Assembly: GCF_016086655.4 (NCBI RefSeq) | Contig: NC_052138.2 | Coordinates: 29,213,403 to 29,277,402, forward strand | Direction of reading: 5' to 3' | From: Lepeophtheirus salmonis | Lineage: Eukaryota; Arthropoda; Copepoda; Siphonostomatoida; Caligidae | Length of the DNA: 64,000 nucleotides | In this document: positions 1-10,742 of the stretch, piece after piece | How positions within the stretch are numbered: position 1 is the first letter of the stretch | Layout: each line of letters begins with the position of its first letter | Position numbers and translations under genes: made by a program | Notes under the pieces: generated by a model | Told to the model about the DNA's origin: nothing | The model's database searches: none | What the model saw: only the letters and a program-made list of their open reading frames with translations

Positions 1-69
1 GACCTGGGGTGCCTCTTCCGAGGAGGAGGATTCAACAGATGAAGGAATAAAAAAAAAAAAGGATCTTAC

Positions 70-228
70 TTTAGGCGTTGTTTTCACTCCTGATTTGAAA
101 TCTTCTCCCGGATAGGATTTCTTTTTAGGGATAATGTGATGATTATCGAATATAGGTGATTCCATGTTGAGATGACCCATGGATTTGGACTTTTTCTTTA
201 AAGACATTTTATCCTGTTTTTGAAACAT
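70..228 (-). CDS. First coding exon of an unidentified gene (partial)
   Basis: I do not recognise this protein. On the minus strand an ATG at 228 opens 53 codons rich in lysine and serine (starts MFQKQDKMSLKKKSKSMGHL). It ends in phase 0 at a good splice donor (CCTAAA then GTAAGA) at 70/69. A second in-frame ATG lies at 207. The bases from 69 to 1 hold a T-rich tract followed by a short stretch ending CCCAG, so the next exon may begin at the very edge of the window. The composition, the clean donor and the lack of stops favour a real exon. The N-terminus looks basic and disordered, with no signal peptide. The rest of the gene lies outside the window. Confidence 0.5.
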
Positions 229-860
229 GCTGTGTGTGTGTTTTTCTAAAGGATTTCTTTTAGAATGAGGATGGTGTTTATTTTTTGTTCCTTAGGATAG
301 ATCCTTGGTGGAAAGGATAGAATACACAGATTTGACAAAAAGAACTAACTGATAACTCAGAGTCTAATCAATCATGAGACAAATATCAAATATATTAATT
401 ATTTAACTTTTTCCATTCTTCTTTTTAAACTTCATCATCACTTCAAACTTCACTATAATATTATTATAATAATACTTTTTAGAATTAATAATGAGAAATG
501 AAATTCGTCAGATTTTCACTCGTCTCTCTCTCTCTCTCTTTCTTTTTTTTCAACACGACAAGATTTTCCTTCTTCTTCTTCCTTCCATACACAATAATAA
601 AAATAAGTTTTTTTATTATTTTCACTGACCAAAATAATAATAATAATAACAATAAATGAATTTTTTCCCTGGTGCCATTGTAGTGGAGTAAGAAGATAGG
701 AATAAAACGAAAAGAAGAAGAAGAATACGAGGAGGAGGGAGGGAGGGAGGGAGAGAGCCACTCACTCACTCCTCGCTGGCTATCTAGATTCTCTCACGGA
801 ATACCGCCGTTTACGGCCCATCGCGTGTTCTGTAGGTTATTTTACAGGTACATTTTGTAC
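229..860. other. Low-complexity upstream region of the minus-strand gene
   Basis: This is probably 5' UTR and promoter of the gene starting at 228. It contains (TG)n at 231-241, AAT/ATT-rich runs, a (CT)n tract at 525-540, GAAGAA and GGGA runs at 710-756, and a relatively GC-rich patch at 770-835. No TATA box could be assigned. The open frames here are low-complexity translations of CT/GA repeats. Confidence 0.3.
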
Positions 861-1910
861 AACTGTGTGCCTAGCGCGTTCCCGTCCCTTCCTTCCGTTT
901 GAACGCACATTATATAGGGTTATAAAACTCCCGCATTTCGAGGAGGTCACTCTGTATTTCTTCATCTTAGTAAAAAGGTTTCTACTTTTTGGCTTAGATG
1001 GCTGCGTAGATTCCAAGGTTTTTTTTTATATTTCATATATTGAAGAATTTTAAAGTAACATGTTCACTGGTGCTAAGGTAGCGGGCGTGCGTACGTGTCT
1101 GCGTGCTTGCGAATGAGGTAGGAACGAAGTGCCAGAGATAGAAAATAATAATGGCTAAAAAGTATGTAACAATAATAATTCTACCTACTAATGCTTGAGG
1201 CAGCATGCTTCAGGTAGAAGTTGTACTATTATTATTAAGAAGAATAAGTCAAGACGAAGTTGAAGAGGAGTGCAAGTCTCTCAGCTTCTTCTTCTTATTA
1301 TATTAGTATTAAGGGAAAAGAAGAAACACAAATTCCATCAACTCGAAAAGAAGAATTTATTTTTTCCTTCTTTTTTTTACCCTTGCAAAGAGAAATGCTC
1401 TACTTTCACCTAGTTTACTAAAATAATACAAAAAGTTAATTCAATAGTCAATGATTCACTATTAGCGAAACAAGGTCGTGTAAGGTCCTGTTCTCCAGAC
1501 TCTCTCTAATCCTTAAAATAAAAACCTCTAAAAATAGGGACTTTGTTTAATTGCATTTTTTGCCACTTTCTCTCTTCCCAATTTCATGTTTTGCAGAACG
1601 ACTGTCCCGTTATCGATCAATGTTTCACCCTCTCCGCTCAAAGATTTTTTTTTTTGCTGCTGGAACCAATATAAAACAGATATTGCCAAAGTATAAAGGC
1701 GCTCACGCTATTCAAAATGGCCAATTTCCACCCTAAAACCCCATTTTTTAAAAATAAAATACCATAGGAGCATTGTTCAAAGTTCCGAGGCCTGCTTCCC
1801 TTATCACTAATTTTTTCTCCCCCTTTCAGTCTTTTTTCAAATCGGTCCGGTATTTTTCACCATTCATGAGTCCTAAGGACCGATAAGACAATCCTACGGT
1901 ACTACTCTAG
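861..1910. other. Gene-free AT-rich stretch
   Basis: I see no supportable coding region or RNA gene. There are short AAT/ATT and GAA runs and short open frames with no domain character. Confidence 0.4.
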
Positions 1911-2150
1911 GTTAATAGAAATACAAGGTTATACCATAACGCTTTTTAATATTGACATCATAGTGTATGAGTAGTTGTGAGTACTGTTAAGATCTGTCTT
2001 TCTTACCCAGTTGTCGGTACAATACATCAAATTGAATATGTCATTGTCCAATATCGGGTTTTTTTTCTTTCGCAGAATAATAGCATAATTATTTTCCCGA
2101 AAACGGGACAGTTTAATGGACAATCCATAGATCACGTCGTTACCTTATAT
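1911..2150. repeat. MITE-like repeat, AAGGTTAATAG family, copy 1
   Basis: The left end reads AGGTTAATAGAAATACAAGG, nearly identical to the terminal repeat of the copy at 50,120. The internal TATACCATAACG, GACATCATAGT and CGGTACAATACATCAAATTG are also shared. The right end (GTTACCTTATATATATCATG) matches the inner part of the other copy's right terminus but lacks its outermost bases, so this copy is truncated or diverged. No coding capacity. Confidence 0.5.
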
Positions 2151-2485
2151 ATATCATGCAACCTACGAAAAGAAACAGGAAAAGGCCCAAAATCAGTTGT
2201 TGGTTTCTGACACTTCATCCCAAATATGGAGTTATGATTCAATAATTGTTGAGATTTGTTTACAGCTTAAAAGAAGGAAATTCTAATTCAACCAATAAAC
2301 TGTAGAACAATGATTAGAAGGAGGAAAATGAGAAACATGGACAGCTTACTACAAAGTAGAATGTATCTTTTTTGTTTTAGCGGTTTGTCGGCTTGAGATA
2401 AATTTATATTTTTTGAGAGCGCTGATGTTGCATATGTTGATAATGTCAACTGTTGTGTACCCCCACTGTATGATATACTTATACT

Positions 2486-2748
2486 CAAGTTTAATGAAAA
2501 TACAAGTTTAAGCAATCATAACAATCGGACTTGTTAGAACTTTCAATTTGATGTACCGTACCAACTGCTGGTCAAGACAGACCTATTTTGACGTCACAGA
2601 GTATAACAACGGTACTCTAGCAGTAAGACTCAAGGAAGGCGCTATATAACAGTTATACTCTTTGACGGCACTATTAAAAAGCGGGGTGGAAGTCAAACAT
2701 TATTGGGGAAATCGTTATGGTAAAAACTTGTATTTCTATTAATCTTAC
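2486..2748 (-). repeat. MITE-like repeat, AAGGTTAATAG family, copy 2
   Basis: Imperfect inverted ends: CAAGTTTAATGAAAATACAAG on the left, truncated by one base here as AAGTTTAATGAAAATACAAG, and ACTTGTATTTCTATTAATCT on the right. The inside shares TGACGTCA-like and CAACTGCTGGTCAAGACAG segments with the 50.1-kb copy in reverse orientation. Confidence 0.45.
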
Positions 2749-3077
2749 TTATACTCAAATTTTCTTAGGAAATCAAGGTCGGAAAAGAAAGAGAAACTAA
2801 AATGAATAGTTTATTATAACATTAAAAACCCAAGAAATAGCTGATGTCCATTAAAGTGGATAAAAACCTCCTCAATAAAAGTTTCGTTCCTCTATATATT
2901 CTCTATGGTACAAGAAACAGAAGAAATACCCAAAATCAGTAGCCAATTCTTTCCAACAATGGAATAATTATTCAATCAATTTTTGAGAATTTTTCAGAGC
3001 TACATAGAGCAATTCGAGTTCAGACCATGGATTAGGCAAAGAGGAGCAGAAACATTGACAGCTGAAAACAAAAAAAT

Positions 3078-3102
3078 TTTTTTTTTTTTTTTTTTTTTTT
3101 TG
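3078..3102. repeat. Poly(T) tract
   Basis: An uninterrupted run of about 25 T after AAAAAAA. It could be the poly(A) end of a minus-strand retroposed copy, but no body was recognised beside it. Confidence 0.5.
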
Positions 3103-3884
3103 TGTTAGGGAGGCCACGCCCTGCGTGGGGACAATCCTACGTATCATTCCATACTATTCTGTAAATCAAAGTTACCTCCTCCTTAATTCCCTGACTTTGT
3201 CAAAAAAGTCGGTGACTTTTATTCATGCTATGTTTTGTATATTTTTTTCTTTAGAAAAAAATATACAGAAACTCAAATAATACACAAATATTTACAGCTT
3301 AAAAACGACAAATACACATAGTAAATGTACCTATGAACGTATTTATTCTATATATCTCTGTCTCTCTTTCTGCCTTTCTGTATCTATCTATAGTCAAAAG
3401 ACTGACTGATAAGATAAGGAGATTCAGGTCAAAATACCTTGAATGTTCTAAGTAAATTTATGTGTGTGTACGTACATTGGACACACACTCATTTTTCAAA
3501 CTACAAGAAATATATAAGTGTGGGGGGGAGAGGGAGAAAACTCATCCAAGAAAGTCCTCAAAGGATCCCATGTTTGCTCTTTGGAATCACACATGACTTT
3601 AAATTATTATGTGTCAAAAGGAGGGAATTAACAGAAGGAGGAGGGCTGGAGGATGTTCACTCCATATCATTTCTTCTACTATGTACATTTATTTATATAT
3701 AATTCTTTTTTTATATGTTCATAAATTATAATATTATATTGTTTGCATATTATACACTATAAATATAATCAGACTCACATCCTTAGTCACTCCTACATCC
3801 CCACGCAAAATACACATTTTCTAGGGAGATATGGAGATTTGCAACCTCTACAATTGCTGTACTTATTTATTCATTATGTACAAG

Positions 3885-4560
3885 TACATCAGGGGCGTCC
3901 GCAGGAGGTTGGTATGAAGGGATGTATCCCCCCCTGTACAAATTTCAAAAAAAAAAAAAAAAAAAATATTGAAAAAAAATTAATTTTCTGTTAAAAACTA
4001 TGGATTTTTTTTTTTTTTTTTTTTGAGAAAATGTAACATTTGAAGTTTTAAAAAAAAAAAGTTGTGGATTTTTGATATTTTTTCCAAAATTTTTTATTTT
4101 TTGTAAATAGCTTGAAAATTGTGTATTTGAATTTTTTTTTTCGAAATTTTTCATTTTTGAAAGTTTTTCCAAAAAAAATAATTTTGTAGTGAATTTTAGA
4201 AAAAAATTCGAAAAAATTAAATATCTAAAATAGCTGCGGACTTTTGAAATTTTTTTCCAAAATATTTTATTCTTCAAATTTTGTTTCCAAAAAATTTAAT
4301 TTTTGAATTTTTTTCCAAAATACTTAATTTAAAAAAAAATTCTATTACAATTTAACTTTTTGTAAGCTGCCGTGGATTTTTGATTTTTTTTTTCCACAAA
4401 TATAATATTTGAAATTTTTTTTCATTTTTTTTCAAAGAATATAATTTTGTAATTTTTTCCCGAATAGCAATGGATTTTTGAAATTTTTGGACTTTTTTTC
4501 ATAACAATACAAATACCAAAGGGGCCCTCCCTAAAAAAATTTACGTACGCTCTTGTACAT
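3885..4560 (+). repeat. AT-rich satellite-like array with GC-rich leader, copy A
   Basis: The segment opens with GGGGCGTCCGCAGGAGGTTG and a C-rich run. It continues as about 550 nt of degenerate units resembling GTGGATTTTTGAAATTTTTT plus TCCAAAATATTTAAT, spaced roughly 35-60 nt, and closes with GGGGCCCTCCCTAAAAAAAT and TACGTACGCTC. Related segments lie at 17.44-17.8 kb and, inverted, at 29.56-30.17 kb. The long open frames here are translations of T runs. Confidence 0.5.
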
Positions 4561-4814
4561 GGACCTATAGGCAGGACCTGTTTTAGGGGCACTCTAAATT
4601 GGGCTGGATATTCAAACTCGGGACCCAATCTTGCAGTAGCGTGACTAAATGACAAAAAAACTTGATTTTTATGGAATCAAGAAAAGACAATTCAAATCCA
4701 ATTTGTGATATGTTCAAATAGAGTCCTATTTGTTATATTTCGATGTTTCACTCTGATAATTTATTGTAAACAATTCTCCAAAGAAACTGTAAACAAAACA
4801 TAAAAAAAGTTAAC

Positions 4815-5600
4815 CGAAAAAAATGAGCGTCATAATCAAAAACATGAAGCAACGCAGAGCTGCAATTCTGGAGATATTCGCACGTGTAAAATCACCATCA
4901 AACATATCTAAAATGCTGGGCTGTAACCGCCCCTAAAGCGTATTCGGTGACCGCGAGAGGCACATCAAAAGCTTCCACAAGGTATAGATAAGACCAAAGG
5001 AATCAGTTGAGGCAGTTAAAGGCACCATTAAACGCAGAAGAGGCAAAGTAACCGTCAATGGCCTTACTCGTGAATTTGACAGCAATCAGACCACTTCACC
5101 ATAGTGATGAAGCAAGACTTAAACTTTAATGTCTACAAGAGAAATCTTTGTCAGGGTTTGAAGCCTTTAGATCAAGTAAAGCGTTTGATCCGTACCAAAA
5201 TCTCAAATCTTTGCAAAATGCAAAGACTCTTGGCCTCAACACATCTCCGCCTATTTCACCCAGGACAATGACATTTTTGAGTACTTCAAGGAGATCCTTT
5301 GAAGTGTGAAATATACATCAAAGGACCAACTGAAGGCCGGCATCATCTGTGCTTGAGCCAACCTAGAGCCGAGCTTTGTAAAGAACTGCTGTGGAAAATG
5401 AACACTTTAGCACATCAAAGGGCGGTCCATACACAGGGAAATATTGGCCTAAAAACTCCTTCCTTCAGAGAATGGCACTAAAAACGTTTGTGCAATGGGC
5501 CTTTCACCAAAATGGCATTGAACTTCGAGCTTTGATCTACCATCACGACAGCGTGGTACTCCATGTACACGCCCTTAATTAAGTAGAGCTGCCAATCTGT
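4815..5600 (+). mobile_element. Tc1/mariner-like transposase relic
   Basis: Interrupted frames on the plus strand translate to a transposase-like N-terminus. It has a helix-turn-helix-like stretch (RRAAILEIFARVKSPSNISK near 4,855), a basic linker rich in K and R, then VKQDLNFNVYK-like and LKPLDQVKRLIRTK-like motifs near 5,105-5,200. Stops and frameshifts break it at many places and the downstream catalytic core is barely readable. I could not define terminal inverted repeats. The assignment rests on motif order and amino-acid character. Confidence 0.45.
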
Positions 5601-6289
5601 TCCTGATATGTCAAGGCTGAAATTGTTTGTGAATGACATATTAAATTAAAAATATAGCAAAATATAGTGTTTAAACATTTTAAAAATTGGTTTTGAGTTG
5701 TCTTACCTTTTATTCCATACAAATAATTTTTTTTCTAATTTAATCATGCTATTGCAAGTTTTGGGTCTGTACATTCTTAGTAGGGCTCGCCTTATGTGGA
5801 CTTTATTTCGGGTGTTTTACCATTTGTTGTCAAATTAGTTCTTGAAAGTTAATTAATAAAAATCACACAAAAGTTTTACCATAGCCACACTGTGTAATAG
5901 CAAAAATGGTACAAAAACAGTATATGCTCAACTTAGTACAATTTGATCCCTTAATTCCAAATATGGCCTTATTTTATCTCTCAAAGCCTCTTGGCCTTCA
6001 GAAAAAAACCACACATTTTCTTTCTTTTTTTGGCTGTTTTTAAGGTTCAAAACTGTTTTAAGCCCTCTGTGTTGAAGATTCAGATAAATTATGTTTATAT
6101 ATTTTAAGGCCAAATGTTAAAAAATTCTAATACATTTTTAAAAGGTCTGCATCATACATATAACTTATAATTTATCTTTGTTTAAAGTAGAAAATAGGTA
6201 CTTTTTATTCAGAGGTTCATTTATATAGAATTTCAACAAAATGAATACTATAAACAGATGTGTGTCCGAGCTATCTTAACCATTAATGT

Positions 6290-6900
6290 AGCCACCCTTA
6301 ACGGCAATTATGGCTTCCAAACGGCGGCGGAAGGTCTGACATCCGCTACAGATGTAGTTCTCTGTCATGGAGTCCCACTGCTGACTGACAGTGAATTTGA
6401 GGACCTCAGTGTTTGAATGATGGTCACTGCAGGCATTTCCCTCGACATGCACCCAAAAGTTATAGTCAAGGGGTTTGTCATCATGGATGTAAGGTGGCCA
6501 AAGAGTTCAAAAGACTCATTCAAAAGAGTTTTGTAACGGAGGAGAAGGGTTTCTTTCATTTCAGGTGTCAAAAGTGGCCGCTATACCCTAACAAGGTTCT
6601 TTCCATCCACTTTTTCATAGCTCTACGGACATTCTGGTGTGCAACCCCGAGATCTCTTGCATGGGCCCTCATGGACTTGATGAGAATGGTCTGGCTATTT
6701 TCTTTAACTCCTCCGGATCCAGTTTGGCCTTTTTGACAGAGCCCTTCTTTTTCTCATACGTTTCGGACATGTTGAATGCATAGACGGTATTCCTGGAGAT
6801 ACCCAACTGTTTGGCGTGCGTGAATGGAAATTCGTCGATCACGTTCAAGTGTCATTTTCTCGACTTGTATGTAAACTAGAGAGCTCAGGTTCATTTTGTT
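6290..6900 (-). mobile_element. Mariner-like transposase relic, internally deleted
   Basis: Read on the minus strand, the region begins near 6,890 with a helix-turn-helix segment (HARDLGVAHQNVRRAMKK around 6,600-6,660). It ends in a typical mariner tail, a WVHVEG-like motif, SNTEVLKFTV and a QTFRRRLEAIIAVKGGYING-type terminus, finishing near 6,290. The part that should carry the DDD/E core is missing, so this is an internally deleted, non-functional copy. Stops and frameshifts are present. The GGAACACCCGGTACAGTGGA region near 7,000 may belong to its 5' terminus, but no matching opposite end was found. Confidence 0.6.
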
Positions 6901-7661
6901 TTGTAACTAATTATTTATACCTTAATATACAGGGATAAGAATTAATTTCAATCATTCAATCTTAATTAATTATTGAATTAGTAAGTTTTCAGATTTCAAT
7001 GGAACACCCGGTACAGTGGAGAAAATATGACTTTGATTCCAGGCCGATTTTGTAAGTTTGACCACTGGCAAAGAAAAAAACGCTCTATAATTTTAAGTGT
7101 AGGTTTATTTTCACAGTGAAATATACTATGAACAAAAAAAAAGTTTTTGGAGGAAGAAAAATGGTGAGTATAACCCCAAGATCCTCATCCTCACCCTCAA
7201 GCATTGGGCCCCTCTTAAACTCGGACTCATTAAGGGAATCCTTAAAAGTGCTCTTAATTTTGGCCACATTAGCTTATTACTCCGGATCCCGCCCAGAGCC
7301 AAGCTGTCCTGTTAACCCAATTAATTTAAATAAATTTATTCTCTATATAATCTATGAAACGTAAGCGGAATAGTAATTATAATTGATAAAAGCGGGAAAA
7401 TATTTTACAAAATATCAAATTTTAAAAAAGGAAATAGAGAAAAGGGGCCCGCACATTTTTCTTTGCCACAAGTTCCGCTCACGCTAAAACCGGCCCTTCC
7501 CATAGGATCTAGTACATAGAAGGGAGTTTGAAAGGGAGTTGTGGGAGATGTCTTATCTTAAATGGACTATATACTGTATACATATAGTCTGTGGTTTCGC
7601 TAGCCCCTTTTTGGTGGGATTAAAACCACTAATCTGAAGCCCCCCATAAAAAAAAGTGTAT

Positions 7662-8153
7662 ATTTATATTTGTGTTAAGACTCGGTCCAGCACCGAATTT
7701 TTTTTTCGGTTAGGTCTTATGTGATTCTTTCTAGACCTATCTTTTTCCGGTGTCACTTTGTAAACCAATTTTGATTTGGTCTCAATTTATGGACCGATTT
7801 TTTTCGGTCTCATATATTATGAGAGACCGTTTTCTTCTATATGAACTATCATTCATTTTTTTCAAAAAAATCTCAAAAGTACACGCTGAGTTCTAGAACA
7901 AATACAATATAAGAGACGACGGGATCAAAATTAATCCGAGTTATCTCTATTTAAACTTCATATAACGTCATTGTACTTGAAAAAACATATGATGTCATGT
8001 TATAAACAATTTATACGTAAAATCGATCTAGACCGATTTTTTTGCGACCGAACTAGACATGATTTTATCCTTGGACCGATCTTGACCGAATTTTTTATAT
8101 GAGACCGGTCGTGACCGAGCTTTTTTGACCCAAAACCCAACACTAATTTATAT
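7662..8153. mobile_element. hAT-like MITE with perfect 8-bp target duplication
   Basis: The element body is 7,670-8,145 (476 bp). It is flanked by the identical octamer ATTTATAT at 7,662-7,669 and 8,146-8,153. Its ends are imperfect inverted repeats (TTGTGTTAAGACTCGGTCC on the left; the right end reads TAGTGTTGGGTTTTGGGTCA on the complement). The inside holds many GACCGA/TCGGTC motifs in both orientations. An 8-bp duplication with TAGTGTTGG-type ends is typical of hAT elements. There is no coding capacity. Confidence 0.6.
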
Positions 8154-8199
8154 ATATGTTCTGTAGAAGTTGCAATGTCTATACAAGGTGCAACTTGTA

Positions 8200-8400
8200 T
8201 AAGCAAATTGTACAAATTTTAATTTATTCGTCTTAAAATACATTGTTTAATTTCAGTATTGGTCGTTTAATTACCAACTATACATCGATACCATCATTTC
8301 ATTTTGATCTATTAAAATTACATGGCTATTATATATTTATGCATAATATATTTCTGAGTATTTGAACTTTATAATGTGTCGTAGAATAATAATATATTAG
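8200..8400 (+). repeat. Dispersed repeat, inverted partner at 28.78-28.98 kb
   Basis: The complement of 28,780-28,985 matches this stretch through several blocks: GTACAA..TTACAATT, CCATCRTTTCATTTTG with TCTATTAA, and TTTGAACTTTATAWTGTGTC with AGAATAAT. It is a diverged non-coding interspersed repeat of unknown class. Confidence 0.45.
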
Positions 8401-9647
8401 AAAATGACAGTGTTAATACATCCATCTTCCATGGTCTATTGCATGATCCTCATCCCAAGTACTGTAAATCCTTCATTTATAAAAATATTCATTTCCTTTT
8501 TTTGCAAGTTGCAACTTGTACAGAATATATATTATAAACAAATTTATATAAGTAATTGTATTACAGTGTTCATAATTTTTGGGGCAAAGTCCCCCCCCCC
8601 CCAAAAAAAAAAAAAAATAATGAAAGCTAGAAACGCCCCTGTAAATAGTAATAGCCCAGATTTAATCAATCCAGGGTGACCAACATTTTTTTTTCACCTG
8701 TAGATATCCTTTTTTATGGATTCATTTTATGTCCGTTTTTTATGGGTTAATTCGATTTAAAATGAACATATTGTTAAGGTCAATTTTAAAATAAAGAAAA
8801 ACGAGACCTAAAATTTTAAAAAAATATTAAAAAAACTAAGATAATGAAGAAGAATCAAAATTTATTAATGTTTTATTTAGACATTTGTAAAATTTCTAAA
8901 TATTAACCTTTTCAATACAACCAACATGGATGTGGCCTATTGTGGAAATCAAAATATGGAAGTGATTCTCAATTTTTTGGGGAATTGAGCATTAGTGAGT
9001 GTCCTCTTTCCTCATTCTTACAAGGATATTTTTTAATAGTCTATGACAAGATGAAAATTGTTTTTTCCATCCACCATGGAGTATCTTCTCCTGAACTTAT
9101 CGCGTCTAACCCCATATTATGAATTTTTTAGCTTGAGGGTCTCATCCCCCATAAATATTTTGTACTTTCTTCCCTGAAAAGTTAAGTGCTTTTGGGGGAA
9201 TTATATAGGTACTTAAATGAGGACGTGTGACTTGCCATTCACTTTAGTATAGTTTTTTTATTGCAAAAAACAAACAAAAAACTTTTTAGTAATAAAGTTG
9301 ACTATTTAAATACATTTGAAAAGAATAAAATATTCGTTCGTAGCACTGACAGGAGCCCCTCAGATAGTGCACATTAAGAATAAATACATACCCCTAATTG
9401 AGAAAAAATTTGTGTTGACAAATTTTTTAAATATTTGTCAAAAATTGAAATTAAGTTTAACATTTAACAACAGATCCAACAATATTCAATACAACAGTAA
9501 ATTCACTCTATTTATCTCTCTCTTATTTTTAAAAATCGTTTCACAAATGTGTTCAAGATGTGTTTTCTTTTTGCCTCGTTTTTTGTTATAGTCTACTCGT
9601 AAATTAAGAAAAAAAAATTTTTTTTTTAAACTTCTTATATTTTATTT

Positions 9648-10742
9648 ATTACAACTAGTGTTGGATCGGTCTAAAAATACTAAAAAGACTGCAGTCCTTA
9701 TCGGTCTTTTATGGTAACCAACCAAGAAAGCTGAAAAGTTACTAACTACGTCATTTCAACCGTTGAAGTCTTGTCATAATTAATTATTTACTTCTTCTTT
9801 TTTATATTCTTCAATCCTAGCTAGGAGTGAAGAAAATATAGATAGCGAGGACTGTGGGACCGAAGTATTCGTCCTTAGCAGAGTTGGATTCGGTCATTGC
9901 CCGAGCCCGAAAGCCCACCGTCCGAACCTCATTTTTCCAATCCCGAAAAGCCCGTGCCCTGTATCTTTTAACCCGATATTTATTTGTAATGTAATTCACT
10001 AAATACTAATTGATGACGTCACCCTGGATTTGAAAAACACCTCATGAAAAATAAAGGGGCGATGACGTTATTGATTATTTGTAAGAGTTACATACATACA
10101 TTAATTCCAAGTATGAATGCTAACATTTATTACTTTCCTCCAGAAATGACGAAAAATTGTGAAGACATAACAAGGTAAAGCGGTATTTTCATATTGAAAT
10201 CACTGGACAATGGATCTCGAGGACTCTTATTCTCTCTTGGACAACAAAAAATATCCAGAAATTTCATCTAATTGTAAAAATTTGTAGAATTCTATGGAAA
10301 TGGCTGGGATTAAAATATGAGCGAACCCTCAACATCATCAAAACGTCTCTTATCATCTATATAGAACTTTTTGAGAAAGTTGGAGCTACTGGGATCGATG
10401 AAAAAAGTGAGTTGTAGAATATGATCCAAGGAATATCACATCAATAAGGGAAATACGTTCACACTATAGAGGCTTTCCAAGAAAGAACATACGAAAGAAC
10501 TAGGCAGATCTAAGGAAAAATTGACTCAACCTACGTTGTATTGTATAGATTATCATATTTTGGCCCAAACCCCCACGGACTGGACCTAAGCCCGGAACCT
10601 TGTAGCACAATTTAGCCCAGTTTTTTCTAGCCCGATCCATCTCTAGTCCTAAGGACTAGAGGTGATTAAAAAGTTTGGACAGATAAAAAAAAAAGACTGA
10701 TTAGGAAATCAGTTCTGAGCCCGATCCAACACTAATTACTAC
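9648..10742. mobile_element. Degenerate hAT-like element (1.08 kb)
   Basis: The body spans 9,656-10,734. It starts TAGTGTTGGATCGGTC and ends CCGATCCAACACTA, so the outer 14 bases are perfect inverted repeats. The flanking octamers, ATTACAAC at 9,648 and ATTACTAC at 10,735, agree at 7 of 8 positions, as expected for an aged hAT target duplication. Inside, around 10,180-10,400 on the plus strand, a broken frame reads like part of a hAT transposase (FHIEITGQWIS followed by KFHLIVKICRILWKWLGL). No intact transposase remains. Ends of this type also occur at 7.67 kb and 48.53 kb. Confidence 0.65.

Noticed and set aside
485..769. Two overlapping minus-strand frames of 81-94 codons
   Set aside because: They translate CT, GAA and T runs (serine, leucine, phenylalanine and lysine strings) and have no domain character.
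3945..4277. 110-codon minus-strand frame
   Set aside because: It lies inside the T-rich satellite-like array; its lysine/phenylalanine content reflects A/T runs.
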